From: Ponticaulis sp.
GTDB lineage: Bacteria; Pseudomonadota; Alphaproteobacteria; Caulobacterales; Hyphomonadaceae
Direction of reading: 5' to 3'
Assembly: GCA_002692725.1 (NCBI GenBank)
Contig: NZLU01000025.1
Location: forward strand, 248,001-312,000
DNA length: 64,000 nucleotides
How positions within the stretch are numbered: the first letter of the stretch is position 1; each line of letters opens with the position of its first letter. This document shows, in pieces, positions 38,918-48,199 of the stretch. The position numbers and the translations under genes were made by a program. The notes beneath the pieces were generated by a model, which worked only from the letters and a program-made list of their open reading frames with translations, did no database searches and was not told the origin of the DNA.

Positions 38918-40141
38918 ATGACTGAAGATAAACCGGTTCTGCCGCTTTCGAGGCTGCAGAAATGGGTTATCGCCTTTGGGCTTTTGTCTATGGGAGTCGG
39001 TTTCACCATAAGTTTTGTGGTGGCTCCGCCTTTGGCCCGTGATGCAGGGCTGTCCGAGATCCAGGTCGCCGGCATTCTGACGATTTCGGCGTTTCTCTAC
39101 GCGTTTTTTACGCCCGTCTGGGGGCGGATCGCCAATCGGTATGGGCGAAAGCGCATTATGGTGTTCGCGTTATTTGCGACAGCCATTACCAACAGCCTGT
39201 TTCTTTTGACGCTGGAGGCGGCGCTCCGCGGCGCGTTTCTCGGCATCCAGACCTTTTTTCTGCTGGCCGGCGTTCGGATAGCGTTCGGCCTGCTCACATC
39301 CGGTCTTCAGCCAGCCTCTTTTGCGGCCATGACGGATTCGACCACACATCATGACCGCGCTGCGGGATTAGGGTTTCTGGGCGCTGCGATGAGCATCGGG
39401 TCCATTCTGGGGCCAGCGGCGGCGGCGATTTTGGCTCGATTTGGCGCTCTGGCTCCGCTTTGGGGCTCGGTTGTGTTTTCAACTGTGACTGCAATCATAC
39501 TTTTATGTGTCCTGCCGAAGGATCATGCGCACGATGCCAGCGTGCAGCGTCCGAAAGGCCTGTCTCTGAACGATCCACGGATCCGCCCCTTTTTCTGGCT
39601 ACTGATTTTGTATTTCACAGCGGTCGGCATGGTTCAGCAGACACTCGCCTGGTTTGCAAAGGATCGCTATCTTCTCGAACGCGCAGAAGCGGTTGAGGCA
39701 GCCGGCTGGATCTTTGCGGTCATGGCGATTGCCATGGTGCTGGTGCAAACGTTTTACGTTGCCCGTTTCAAGCCTCGCCCGCATTTCATGCTGCCGATCG
39801 GTCTGGCGCTTGTGTCGATCGGTTATGCGCTGGCGATCATGCATTTGCCATTCTGGTTTGTTTGTGTGGCGTTTTCGGTCGTCGGGGCCGGTTCGGCGCT
39901 GATTGTCCCTTCGCTCAATGCGCTGGGTACAATGGCGGTCGGGCCCCAAGATCAGGGTAGCGCTGCGGCAGTCATGTCGTCAGCCCCGCCATTTGGCTTT
40001 GTGTTGGGGCCACTGATCGGCGCAACACTCTATATGATCAATAATGATCTGGCGCTTGCGATGAGTGCCGCCGGAATTGGTGTTCTTTTCCTGATTGTCA
40101 TCTTTCGTATGCGTGAGCCTCCGACACCTGCCCCTAATTGA
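38918..40141 (+). CDS. MFS transporter
   Basis: Major facilitator of 407 residues with about 12 membrane segments. Motif A after TM2 reads GRIANRYGRKRIM, and a drug/metabolite-exporter-like GPAAAAILARFG lies in TM5. The substrate is not readable from sequence. A GGTAGGAA site precedes the start. The flavin monooxygenase gene follows after 51 bp on the same strand. Confidence 0.9.
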   Translation: MTEDKPVLPLSRLQKWVIAFGLLSMGVGFTISFVVAPPLARDAGLSEIQVAGILTISAFLYAFFTPVWGRIANRYGRKRIMVFALFATAITNSLFLLTLEAALRGAFLGIQTFFLLAGVRIAFGLLTSGLQPASFAAMTDSTTHHDRAAGLGFLGAAMSIGSILGPAAAAILARFGALAPLWGSVVFSTVTAIILLCVLPKDHAHDASVQRPKGLSLNDPRIRPFFWLLILYFTAVGMVQQTLAWFAKDRYLLERAEAVEAAGWIFAVMAIAMVLVQTFYVARFKPRPHFMLPIGLALVSIGYALAIMHLPFWFVCVAFSVVGAGSALIVPSLNALGTMAVGPQDQGSAAAVMSSAPPFGFVLGPLIGATLYMINNDLALAMSAAGIGVLFLIVIFRMREPPTPAPN

Positions 40142-40192
40142 GGATCTGCGACAGAAAGAGCGCTTGATATTCGGAGGGGCTCCGGCTTTCTG

Positions 40193-41380
40193 ATGAGCAT
40201 GAAGATTTTGATCGCAGGTGGCGGCATTGCGGGACTGGCCGCCTCTCTGGCTCTGGCCAGGGATGGGCACGACATCATTCTGTTTGAGCAGGCCGCTGCG
40301 ATCAATGAGGTTGGTGCCGGGCTTCAGATCAGTCCCAATGGCATGAAAGTCCTGAGATCACTGAACCTGGAAGAGGAGGTGATCAGCGCAGGATTCGAGC
40401 CCGAACGGATTGAGTTGCGCATGGGAAAGAGCGGGGCGGTCATCTTTGATATTCCGCTCGCGGATCGGTCTGTCGATCGCTGGGGCGCTCGTTACATCCA
40501 TATTCACCGGGCAGATTTGCTGAACATTCTTCTGAATGAGGCCGAGATATCAGACAATATTGAGATCCGGCTCAATCATCAGCTTCAGCAGATCAACACC
40601 GACGGAGATGAGGTTGAACTGACCCTCTCAGGTGGCAGGACTGAGCGCGGTGATTTGTTGATCGGGGCCGATGGAATCCATTCGGTGGTCAGGGAAAGAC
40701 TTACAGGCCCACGACCGCCCCGGTTTACAGGATGTGTGGCCTGGCGCGGCGTGATTGACGTTTCCAGGCTAACCGGAGCAAAACCGCCTCCGACAGCCTG
40801 CGCCTGGGTCGGGAAGGGCGCCCATATGGTCACCTATTATCTGCGGAGTGGTCAGCTGGTGAATCTCGTGGGAGTCATTGAGCGGTCTGACTGGCGGACG
40901 GAATCCTGGTCTGAGCGCGGTATGCGAGACCAGTTCCTTTCAGACTTCAAAGGCTGGCACCCGACCCTGCAGGAACTGATCCAGAAGGGCGATGAATTCT
41001 TCCAATGGGCCTTGTTCGACCGCACACCTTTACCGAAATGGGTGGACGGACGTGTGGGTCTAATCGGGGATGCATGCCATCCCATGTTACCATTCCTTGC
41101 TCAGGGTGCGGTGATGGCTCTGGAAGATGCTTATGTGCTCGCGAAATGCCTGCGCGAGGAGGCGGCTGTTGAGACGGCTCTTCAGACCTATCAGGGCATG
41201 CGACGCGCGCGCGCCACCCAGATTCAGGATCAATCCCGCCGAAATGCTGGCACATTCCATCGGCAGTCGCCGCTGACACAATTGGCAACTTATGGCCCTA
41301 TGTGGCTCGCCGGACATGCCCTTCCGGAGGTCGTCCACCAGCGTATGGACTGGATTTATGGGCACGACGTCACGGCATGA
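40193..41380 (+). CDS. FAD-dependent aromatic monooxygenase
   Basis: Class A flavoprotein hydroxylase related to salicylate and 3-hydroxybenzoate 6-hydroxylases, expected to use NAD(P)H and O2. FAD motifs: ILIAGGGIAGLAASLALA (residues 5-22), the DG motif LIGADGIHSVVRERL, and the GD motif GLIGDACHPMLPFLAQG. The length of 395 residues is typical. It neighbours an aryl or acyl-CoA ligase and the tyrosine degradation operon, so an aromatic acid substrate is plausible but unproven. Confidence 0.87.
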   Translation: MSMKILIAGGGIAGLAASLALARDGHDIILFEQAAAINEVGAGLQISPNGMKVLRSLNLEEEVISAGFEPERIELRMGKSGAVIFDIPLADRSVDRWGARYIHIHRADLLNILLNEAEISDNIEIRLNHQLQQINTDGDEVELTLSGGRTERGDLLIGADGIHSVVRERLTGPRPPRFTGCVAWRGVIDVSRLTGAKPPPTACAWVGKGAHMVTYYLRSGQLVNLVGVIERSDWRTESWSERGMRDQFLSDFKGWHPTLQELIQKGDEFFQWALFDRTPLPKWVDGRVGLIGDACHPMLPFLAQGAVMALEDAYVLAKCLREEAAVETALQTYQGMRRARATQIQDQSRRNAGTFHRQSPLTQLATYGPMWLAGHALPEVVHQRMDWIYGHDVTA

Positions 41381-41499
41381 GGATTCTGAACAATATTCAT
41401 TTGGTTCATTCGGCCTCTTCTGATAGCTCAGTATATTCAATGTTCAGAGTAACAAGACCGGATCAAAATCCGGCGACACGCCTTAGGGAGAAATGAGCG

Positions 41500-43227
41500 A
41501 TGTCCGGAGCCACGACCTGGCCTGCCGCGAGCCTGAAAGAGATTGAAGCGCAACTCTGCGCTCCAGGTGCGAAGTTCGAAATGGAAACGGTGGACGTGCT
41601 CGGTGTTCCGACGCGGGTCTGGAAGAATGTTCCGCCAACCTTGCGAGAGCTTGCTGAACTTGGCCGTAGCCATGGCGACAGACTTTTCACCATCTATGAA
41701 GACGACCGGGTGAGCTATGAAGCCTGGTACCGGGCAACGGCAAAATTTGCTCAATACCTGCTCGACTCCGGCGTAAAAAAAGGTGACCGGATCGCGCTAG
41801 CCATGCGTAATCTCCCCGAGTTTCCAGTGGTTTACTTTGCCGCGACCTGCATTGGCGCGACACTTGTGCCGCTGAATGCCTGGTGGACAGGCGCCGAGCT
41901 GTCTTTCGGTCTCGAAAATTCTGGTTCGCGCATGCTGGTTTCAGATCCGTGGATCTGGAAAAAGTGGAAAGACGAGCTGAAGGCCGTTTCCAGCGTTGAA
42001 CAAGTCATCGTAACGCGCGCGAAAGAGCCGTCCGATGACTTCATCCCAATGGAAAGCATTCTCGGCAAGCCAAACGACTACATCAATCTACCTGACACGA
42101 AGATTCCCCACGCGGAAATTCATCCTGACGATGCGGCGACGATCTTCTACACCTCCGGTACGACGGGAAAGCCAAAGGGCGCTGTGGGCACGCACCGCAA
42201 TGCGACGACCAACATATTCTCCTCAAGCTATTCGGCGGCCCAGACTGCAATGCGCCGCGGTGATCCGCCGCCGACACCCGTGCAGAAGGTCGGCCTTCTC
42301 GTCATTCCGCTGTTTCACGTGACGGCATGTAATGCCCGGATGATGGGGGCGGTTGCCGTCGGTCACACGCTGATCTTCATGTTCAAATGGGACACGAAAC
42401 AGGCCTATGAGATCATCGAAAAAGAAGGCGTGCACTCGACGGGCGGCGTGCCGACCATCGCCTGGCAGCTTCTCGAGCATCCTGATCGCGAGAAGTATGA
42501 CCTCTCCACGCTTGAGGGCGTGTCCTATGGCGGTGCGCCAGCTGCGCCCGAACTGGTCCGCAAGATCAAGGAAGTGTTCGGCGCAGAGCCGGGCTCCGGC
42601 TGGGGGATGACCGAGACCTCTGCGACTGTGACCATTCATAGCGCGGAAGACTATCTGCATCGCCCGGACTCCTGCGGTCCGCCTGTGCCCGTTGCTGACC
42701 TCAAAATCATGAGCCCGGACGGCACGACAGAGCTACCCGTCGGCGAAGTAGGCGAGCTGTATGCCCGCGGACCAATGTGCTGCCGCCAATATTGGGAACG
42801 TCCGGAAGCGACGGCTGAGACCTTCATTGATGGTTGGGTGAAGACCGGCGATCTGGCCCGCCTGGACGAGGAAGGCTTCTGTTTCATCGTGGACCGCGCG
42901 AAAGACATCATCATTCGAGGCGGCGAGAACATCTATTCCTCAGAGGTCGAGAATGTTCTCTATGATCATCCGGCCGTGACAGACGCGGCTCTGATTGGCA
43001 TTCCACATCGGACACTTGGAGAAGAGCCTGCGGCGGTCGTTCACTGTGCTCCGGGCATGAGTGTGAGCGAAGACGAGCTGAAGACATGGGTTCTGGATCG
43101 TCTTGCGAAGTTCAAGACGCCCGTGAAAATCATCTTCTGTGACGAAACACTGCCGCGCAATGCGAATGGCAAAATCCTGAAAAAGGATCTCAAATCTCTG
43201 TTCGAAGATGAGGGCGCGAGCGCCTGA
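41500..43227 (+). CDS. AMP-dependent acyl/aryl-CoA synthetase
   Basis: Adenylate-forming ligase converting a carboxylic acid to its CoA thioester via acyl-AMP. Core motifs: IFYTSGTTGKPKGAVG, GWGMTETSATV, TGDLARLDEEGF, and the C-terminal catalytic lysine in NANGKILKKDLK. The length of 575 residues is normal. AGGGAG precedes the ATG at 41500. It converges with the fumarylacetoacetate hydrolase gene with a 9-bp gap. The acid substrate is unknown. Confidence 0.92.
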   Translation: MSGATTWPAASLKEIEAQLCAPGAKFEMETVDVLGVPTRVWKNVPPTLRELAELGRSHGDRLFTIYEDDRVSYEAWYRATAKFAQYLLDSGVKKGDRIALAMRNLPEFPVVYFAATCIGATLVPLNAWWTGAELSFGLENSGSRMLVSDPWIWKKWKDELKAVSSVEQVIVTRAKEPSDDFIPMESILGKPNDYINLPDTKIPHAEIHPDDAATIFYTSGTTGKPKGAVGTHRNATTNIFSSSYSAAQTAMRRGDPPPTPVQKVGLLVIPLFHVTACNARMMGAVAVGHTLIFMFKWDTKQAYEIIEKEGVHSTGGVPTIAWQLLEHPDREKYDLSTLEGVSYGGAPAAPELVRKIKEVFGAEPGSGWGMTETSATVTIHSAEDYLHRPDSCGPPVPVADLKIMSPDGTTELPVGEVGELYARGPMCCRQYWERPEATAETFIDGWVKTGDLARLDEEGFCFIVDRAKDIIIRGGENIYSSEVENVLYDHPAVTDAALIGIPHRTLGEEPAAVVHCAPGMSVSEDELKTWVLDRLAKFKTPVKIIFCDETLPRNANGKILKKDLKSLFEDEGASA

Positions 43228-43236
43228 TCATTTCGA

Positions 43237-44247
43237 TCAGGCGTCTACCACTTTCTGTTCAATTGCGCCGAAAATGCTGTGACCTTTGGTGTCCATCATT
43301 TCCATGCGCAAAAGATCCCCGGGTTTCATAAAGGGTGTGGAAGGCTTGCCGTCTGCGATGGTCTCGATCATGCGAATTTCGGCAATACAGGCATAGCCCT
43401 TTCCGCCCGCGCTGACAGGCTTTCCGGCGCCGCCATCCTTATCTTTGTTTGAGACCGTGCCCGAGCCGACAATCGTGCCTGCGCTTAGGCGGCGAGTTTT
43501 TGCCGCGTGAGACACCAGACGCGCGAGCGAGAAGGTGGCGTCCACTCCCGCATCGGGGCGTCCAAAAGGCTGGCCGTTATAGTCGACATGTAGTGCACCA
43601 TGCAGAATGCTGTTCTTCCAGGCCTCGCCGAGTTCATCTGGCGTGACGGCGACGGGCGAAAAGGCGCTGGCAGGTTTGGATTGGAAAAAGCCAAAGCCTT
43701 TGGCGAGTTCCGGCGGGATCAGGCCGCGCAGAGACACATCATTGCAGAGCATGATAAGCTTGATGTGGCTGGCCGCTTCGGCCTCTGAGACGCCCATGGG
43801 CACATCGTCGGTGATGACGGCGATTTCGCCCTCCATATCGCAACCCCAAGAGACATCGCCGAGCGGGATATCATCACGTGGGCCGAGGAAAGCATCCGAG
43901 CCGCCTTGGTACATGAGCGGGTCGTCGTAAAAGCTCTCAGGGACTTCTGCGCCGCGTGCCTTTCGGACGAGCTCTACATGGTTGATATAGGCCGAGCCAT
44001 CCGCCCATTGATAGGCGCGAGGCAGGGGACTTTCGCAGTCATGTTCGTGGAAACGAAAGGTCGGCACTGAACCAAGCTCTACGCCTTCGGCCTGACGCAT
44101 GAGGCGCGGTGCGACATGCTCCCAATCGTCGAGTGCGGCTTGAAGGGTTGGCACGATGCGCGCGGCATCGGTGGCACGGGTCAGATCTTTCGAGACGACA
44201 ACGAGGCGTCCATCGCGGCTGCCGTCTCTCAGTGTTGCGAGTTTCAT
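43237..44247 (-). CDS. fumarylacetoacetate hydrolase family protein
   Basis: FAH-family C-C bond hydrolase, probably the last step of tyrosine/homogentisate degradation given its position. Motifs: FHEHDCESPLPRAYQWADGS, the metal-binding DMEGEIAVI with Glu, CNDVSLR, and GSGTVSNKD. The length of 336 residues is shorter than classical fumarylacetoacetase (about 420) but matches a common alphaproteobacterial form. It is the last gene of the phhA-hppD group, separated from the VOC gene by a 147-bp gap holding an inverted-repeat element. Confidence 0.88.
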   Translation of the reverse strand: MKLATLRDGSRDGRLVVVSKDLTRATDAARIVPTLQAALDDWEHVAPRLMRQAEGVELGSVPTFRFHEHDCESPLPRAYQWADGSAYINHVELVRKARGAEVPESFYDDPLMYQGGSDAFLGPRDDIPLGDVSWGCDMEGEIAVITDDVPMGVSEAEAASHIKLIMLCNDVSLRGLIPPELAKGFGFFQSKPASAFSPVAVTPDELGEAWKNSILHGALHVDYNGQPFGRPDAGVDATFSLARLVSHAAKTRRLSAGTIVGSGTVSNKDKDGGAGKPVSAGGKGYACIAEIRMIETIADGKPSTPFMKPGDLLRMEMMDTKGHSIFGAIEQKVVDA

Positions 44248-44266
44248 TCAGTTTTTTCCTTCCCGG

Positions 44267-44392
44267 TGTCATCCCGTGCGCATTGCGGCACAGAGTGACG
44301 CTTTGCAGACACGGGACCTTTATCGTGTCAGCTTTCTACAGGTCCCGGACCAGCAGCGCATCATTTCATACTGCGTAGCATCCGGGATGACA
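44267..44392. repeat. nested inverted-repeat intergenic element
   Basis: The outer arms TGTCATCCCG (44267-44276) and CGGGATGACA (44383-44392) are perfect complements. Inner arms CGGGACCT (44312-44319) and AGGTCCCG (44340-44347) form a second stem. It fills the gap between the VOC and FAH genes. The GTCATCCCGG-type arms resemble intergenic palindromic repeats of alphaproteobacteria. Confidence 0.6.
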
Positions 44393-44394
44393 GC

Positions 44395-44946
44395 TCAGCT
44401 CTCTTCCGCGATCTTCTCATGAAGCCAGGCGGCGTGGCGCGGGGCTTTCTTGGTGGTGCTCCATTCGTCAATCATATCGTCAGCCACACTTTTCAGCTGT
44501 GCATACTGGTCTGGTGTGCCGATGTCCGCGGCCAATTCGATACGGTGACCATTCGGATCGAAGAAATAGATGGATTTGAAGACGCCATGGTGGACTGGGC
44601 CGAGCACGTCCAGCCCCATGCCTTCCAGATGTGTTTTGGCGGCTAGGAGCTCTTCAAGTGAACCGACGCGGAAGGCGATATGCTGCACCCAGAGCGGTGT
44701 ATTCTCATCCCTTCCCATTTCGGACTGCGTGGGCAGCTCGAAAAAGGCGAGCACATTGTTATTCCCGGCATCCATGAAGATGTGCATATAAGGGTCAGGC
44801 TCGCCGGTGGACGGCACTTTGTCTTCTGCAATGGCGAGCTGGAACTCCATGCCCAGTGCATCGCGATAGAACTCCATCGTCTCTTTTGCGTCTTTGCAGC
44901 GATAGGCGACGTGGTGAACGCCGCCGAGTTTGAAGTTGGTGCTCAA
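44395..44946 (-). CDS. VOC (glyoxalase/extradiol dioxygenase-like) protein
   Basis: Two-module VOC metalloprotein of 183 residues. TTG 44946 is the likely start: an AAGGAG site lies 7 bp upstream, while an ATG in between is out of frame and the longer frame from 44982 reads through the preceding gene. A possible metal triad: HHVAY (His), VQHIAF (His) and HRIELA (Glu). It sits in the phhA-hppD operon, but its reaction is not established; it could isomerise or cleave an aromatic intermediate or detoxify a by-product. Confidence 0.8.
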   Translation of the reverse strand: MSTNFKLGGVHHVAYRCKDAKETMEFYRDALGMEFQLAIAEDKVPSTGEPDPYMHIFMDAGNNNVLAFFELPTQSEMGRDENTPLWVQHIAFRVGSLEELLAAKTHLEGMGLDVLGPVHHGVFKSIYFFDPNGHRIELAADIGTPDQYAQLKSVADDMIDEWSTTKKAPRHAAWLHEKIAEES

Positions 44947-44947
44947 C

Positions 44948-45151
44948 TCATTTCTCCTTCTGGCGCCTGACGACGCCTTCAATGAGTGTAATCGGGATTG
45001 AGAAGGCGATCGCCAGTATGATTGTCAGAGGGACCATTCTGACCCCTCTGCTGGGTGGGCCGAATTCTTTGATCAGCATTGCCGCGATGAATGCGAGTAT
45101 CACTGACAGAGCCAGTGAGAGCGGCGATAAATGCTTCAGAAGTCGCTTCAC
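44948..45151 (-). CDS. small two-helix membrane protein in the tyrosine operon
   Basis: 67 residues with a basic N-terminus, two hydrophobic segments (about 10-27 and 38-58) and a basic C-terminal tail (RRQKEK). Its GTG start overlaps the hppD stop (GTGA), and its TGA stop lies one base before the VOC start codon, so it is fitted exactly into the operon. No family was recognised. Confidence 0.65.
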   Translation of the reverse strand: MKRLLKHLSPLSLALSVILAFIAAMLIKEFGPPSRGVRMVPLTIILAIAFSIPITLIEGVVRRQKEK

Positions 45152-46245
45152 ACCTCTTCCTTTTGTTTCTCGCCAAGCACGCCACGTTTGATCTGGTCGC
45201 GCTCAATGCTTTCAAAGAGTGCCTTGAAATTACCTTCGCCGAAACCCTGTTTGTAGTCGCCGACGCGCTGGATGAACTCAAAGAAGACCGGGCCGACTTG
45301 TGGCTCTGCAAAGATCTGCAGAAGCAGGCGCGGTGAACCGTCTTCGGTCGTGCCGTCGAGCAGAATACCGCGAGACTGAAGCTCACCCACATCCTGCCCA
45401 TGGCCCGGCAGGCGGGTTTCCAGCATCTCATAATAGGTTTCAGGCGGGGCGGTCATGAAGGGCACGCCGAGTTTTTTGAGGCGATCCCAGGCGGCAACAA
45501 GGTCGTCTGTGATAAGGGCGATATGCTGGATGCCTTCGCCATTATACTGGCGGAGGAATTCCTCGATCTGCCCTTTGCCGCCTTCACCTTCTTCATTCAG
45601 AGGAATGCGGATTTTGCCATCCGGGGCCGTCATCGCCTTGGAGGTGAGGCCGGTATATTCGCCTTTGATGTCGAAATAGCGGATTTCCCGGAAGTTGAAG
45701 AGCTTCTCATAGAAATCAGCCCAATACTTCATCCGGCCGCCATACACATTGTGGGTGAGGTGATCGATCAGCTCGAAACCCGCACCGACCGGGTGTTTGT
45801 CCACGCCGGGCAAGTATTCGAAGTCGATATCGTAGATGGACAGCCCATCGCCGTAGCGGTCAACCAGATAGATCAGCGAATTGCCTATGCCGCGAACAGC
45901 CGGAATGCGAAGCTCCATCGGGCCGGTGGGAACGTCCACAGGTTCAGCGCCCTGTTCGATCAGATGATCATAGGCGGCTTTAGCGTCGCGCACGCGGAAG
46001 GCCATGCCACAGGCAGAGGGGCCATGTTCGCGACTGAAATAACAGGCCGGAGATTTCGGCTCATAATTGGTGATGATGTTGATGTCACCCTGACGCCACA
46101 GTTCAACGTCCTTCGAGCGGTGGCGAGCAATTTTCGTCATACCGATGGTTTCGAGGATCGGCTCGATCATGCCCTTTTCGGGAGCTGAAAACTCGATGAA
46201 TTCGAAGCCATCAAGGCCAGCAGGGTTCTCAAACAGGTCAGTCAT
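45148..46245 (-). CDS. hppD: 4-hydroxyphenylpyruvate dioxygenase
   Basis: Fe(II) enzyme converting 4-hydroxyphenylpyruvate to homogentisate. The iron triad is visible as His162 (IDHLTHNV), His241 (GIQHIAL) and Glu323 (FFEFIQR). The family sequences GVQH-like [18 protein letters not shown] and [10 protein letters not shown] are intact. The length of 365 residues is normal. The start overlaps the phhA stop (TGATG), and the stop overlaps the small membrane protein start. Confidence 0.96.
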   Translation of the reverse strand: MTDLFENPAGLDGFEFIEFSAPEKGMIEPILETIGMTKIARHRSKDVELWRQGDINIITNYEPKSPACYFSREHGPSACGMAFRVRDAKAAYDHLIEQGAEPVDVPTGPMELRIPAVRGIGNSLIYLVDRYGDGLSIYDIDFEYLPGVDKHPVGAGFELIDHLTHNVYGGRMKYWADFYEKLFNFREIRYFDIKGEYTGLTSKAMTAPDGKIRIPLNEEGEGGKGQIEEFLRQYNGEGIQHIALITDDLVAAWDRLKKLGVPFMTAPPETYYEMLETRLPGHGQDVGELQSRGILLDGTTEDGSPRLLLQIFAEPQVGPVFFEFIQRVGDYKQGFGEGNFKALFESIERDQIKRGVLGEKQKEEV

Positions 46246-47132
46246 CAGGCGGTCTCCGTCTCATGCAGTTGTGCGTTAAAATATGAATGGGTGCCATAAT
46301 GGAGAACGTCATCTCCAGCGGCGATTTCGCGGGGTTCGAGGTCACTAGCCGTGTGCAAAAAGTCATACACGCTGTCGAAATCCCGATAGCATTGATCCAG
46401 AAGGCTCTGGAAACTGTCGATCACGAAATACGTCTCCTGAAAGTCATCGATGCGATAATTGGTCCGCATGACGCGTGAGAGATTGAACCGCACGCGATTG
46501 GGGCTGTCATCTTCCAGTGAGAACCGGCTTTCCTGGGGCGAGGACAAAATGCCGGCGCCGTAGATCCGCAGACCGTCATTCGTTTCGATCAGGCCGAATT
46601 CGACCGTGTACCAATAGAGCCGGGCCAGATTGTGAAGCTGGCCAGAACCGAGCGCCTTCAGGCCGCCTTCGCCATAGGCCTGCATGAAGGCAGCGAATTC
46701 GGGATTTGCCAGCATGGGCACATGGCCGAACACGTCGTGAAAAACGTCTGGCTCCTCGATATAGTCGAATTCTTCTTCTGATCTCAGAAAGGCACCTGCC
46801 GGGAAGCGTTTATTGGCGAGATGCTCGAAAAAGACGTCATCCGGAACGAGATCGGCGACGGGCACGACGCGCCAACCGGTAAGCGTATGAAGCTTTTCAG
46901 AAAGTTTTTCGAAGTCCGGCACGCCGCTGTCTGATAGCTTCAGGGTTTCAATAGCAGACAGAATTTCATCGCAGGCTCGTCCTTTCAGGACGCGTTTCTG
47001 GCGATCAAACAGTCGGTTCCAGCGATCATGCTCCTCAGGCGTGTAGCTCTGCCAGTCCTGATCAATGGTGAAGTCCGCGTTTTTGGGCGCGTTGGCGTAG
47101 CGATGACGGGTGGTCTTGGCCTCAGTCTGCAT
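46245..47132 (-). CDS. phhA: phenylalanine 4-monooxygenase
   Basis: Pterin-dependent non-heme iron enzyme hydroxylating phenylalanine to tyrosine. Iron ligands His132 and His137 ([14 protein letters not shown]) and Glu178 ([10 protein letters not shown]) are present. The length of 295 residues fits the bacterial catalytic-only form. First gene of the operon, with a GGAGAGACGAC site before the ATG, and divergent from the Lrp-type regulator. Pterin recycling genes are not in the window. Confidence 0.95.
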   Translation of the reverse strand: MQTEAKTTRHRYANAPKNADFTIDQDWQSYTPEEHDRWNRLFDRQKRVLKGRACDEILSAIETLKLSDSGVPDFEKLSEKLHTLTGWRVVPVADLVPDDVFFEHLANKRFPAGAFLRSEEEFDYIEEPDVFHDVFGHVPMLANPEFAAFMQAYGEGGLKALGSGQLHNLARLYWYTVEFGLIETNDGLRIYGAGILSSPQESRFSLEDDSPNRVRFNLSRVMRTNYRIDDFQETYFVIDSFQSLLDQCYRDFDSVYDFLHTASDLEPREIAAGDDVLHYGTHSYFNAQLHETETA

Positions 47133-47218
47133 GTCGTCTCTCCCTGTTTTTTGTTCTTTTGGATCAGACTAACGCAAAACAGATGAAATTGTTGCCCGTT
47201 CTTGTGCCTTCCGGCTCC

Positions 47219-47259
47219 AATATTGAAAGGAATGATGCAATATACTCAGGATATTGAAA
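47219..47259. promoter_or_regulatory. possible Lrp-type operator repeats, phhA/regulator intergenic
   Basis: Two near-identical 10-mers, AATATTGAAA (47219-47228) and GATATTGAAA (47250-47259), are spaced 31 bp, about three helical turns, in the 128-140 bp divergent gap. Such phased AT-rich repeats suit an Lrp-like octamer. Assignment is inferred from spacing only. Confidence 0.4.
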
Positions 47260-47272
47260 AATGGAGTGCAAA

Positions 47273-47734
47273 ATGGAGTTGACGGCGAAAGACGTCGAGA
47301 TTCTCAGGCTTCTGCAGGACGGCAATGAAGACAGCCGCCAGAAACTTGCTGAGCGGGTGGGAATGTCGTCCACCACTTTATGGCGGCGCATTAATGAGCT
47401 TGAGGCCGCAGGTGTGATCCGTCAGCGGGTCGCGCTGCTGGATGCAGAAAAGATCGGGCTTCCTGTCAGCGTTTTTGTGTTTGTGAACTTGAAAAATTAT
47501 CACGTGGAAACGCGTGAGGCCTTTGAGACATTTGTCGAAGAGTCCGGGCAGATCATGGAATGCTATTCTGTGACGGGCGCGACCGACTATATTCTCCAGC
47601 TCCGCTGCAAAAGCGTCCGGGATTTTGAGACGTTTCTGATGGAGCGTATTCTGATGCATCCTGGTGTTGAGTCGGCGTCCTCCCAGATTTCTCTGCGTCA
47701 GCACAAATACACCACGGCTTTGCCGATTGGCTGA
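47273..47734 (+). CDS. Lrp/AsnC family transcriptional regulator
   Basis: N-terminal HTH (LTAKDVEILRLLQDGN, GMSSTTLWRRINELEAAGVI) followed by a RAM/AsnC ligand domain (CYSVTGATDYILQLRCKSV). ATG 47273 has GGAG six bases upstream; an in-frame ATG at 47261 is the alternative. The length of 153-157 residues is typical. Divergent from phhA, so likely the tyrosine/phenylalanine-responsive regulator of that operon, by position. Confidence 0.9.
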   Translation: MELTAKDVEILRLLQDGNEDSRQKLAERVGMSSTTLWRRINELEAAGVIRQRVALLDAEKIGLPVSVFVFVNLKNYHVETREAFETFVEESGQIMECYSVTGATDYILQLRCKSVRDFETFLMERILMHPGVESASSQISLRQHKYTTALPIG

Positions 47735-47837
47735 GTGTCGTTTTTGCTTCAAAAACCAGTCAAATGTGACTTTAAATCTCATGCGCTTCGTGGTCTGTTC
47801 AGGTCAACAAACGTCGCATAATAGATTGGGAAGTAGA

Positions 47838-48184
47838 ATGTCGGATACATCATCCAAAAATGGGGGCAGACGCGTCGTCTGTTCATTCTGAATGGTCTGA
47901 TGGCCACGTCTGGCGGCCTGATCGTCGCCTCCTGCGGTGGCAGTGGCGGAAGCGCCTCCAGTCTCGCCTGCGCAACGTCCGAGACATTGTCCCGCAGCCA
48001 GCTCGCTGCGCGAGATGCGCGAAACTATGTCGAGGTTTCGGCCACTGCAGACAAGACCTGCGGCAACTGTGAGTTCTACGATGGCGCGCCGGATGCCTGT
48101 GGCATTTGCGGGATCGACACGTTTACCGCCAACCCGAATGGCTATTGCGACATCTGGGCTGCCATTGTTGAGGACGGCGCGTAA
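47838..48184 (+). pseudogene. high-potential iron-sulfur protein, frameshifted in its Tat leader
   Basis: Periplasmic 4Fe-4S electron carrier. The mature part has the HiPIP ligand pattern CGNC, CGIC and a last Cys in GYCDIW. ATG 47838 (MSDTSSKNGG) with GGGAAG upstream runs into a stop at 47889, while the next frame continues as TRRLFILNGLMATSGG, a Tat twin-arginine signal, then VASC (lipobox-like) and the mature protein. One missing G in the G5 run 47862-47866 would join them. An ATG at 47900 could give a leaderless product. Real mutation, sequencing error, or frameshifting cannot be told apart here. Confidence 0.75.
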
Positions 48185-48199
48185 ATGGAGGCGAGGGGC

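Noticed and set aside
45400..46188. 262-residue plus-strand open frame
   Set aside because: Antisense to hppD, which has all its iron ligands.
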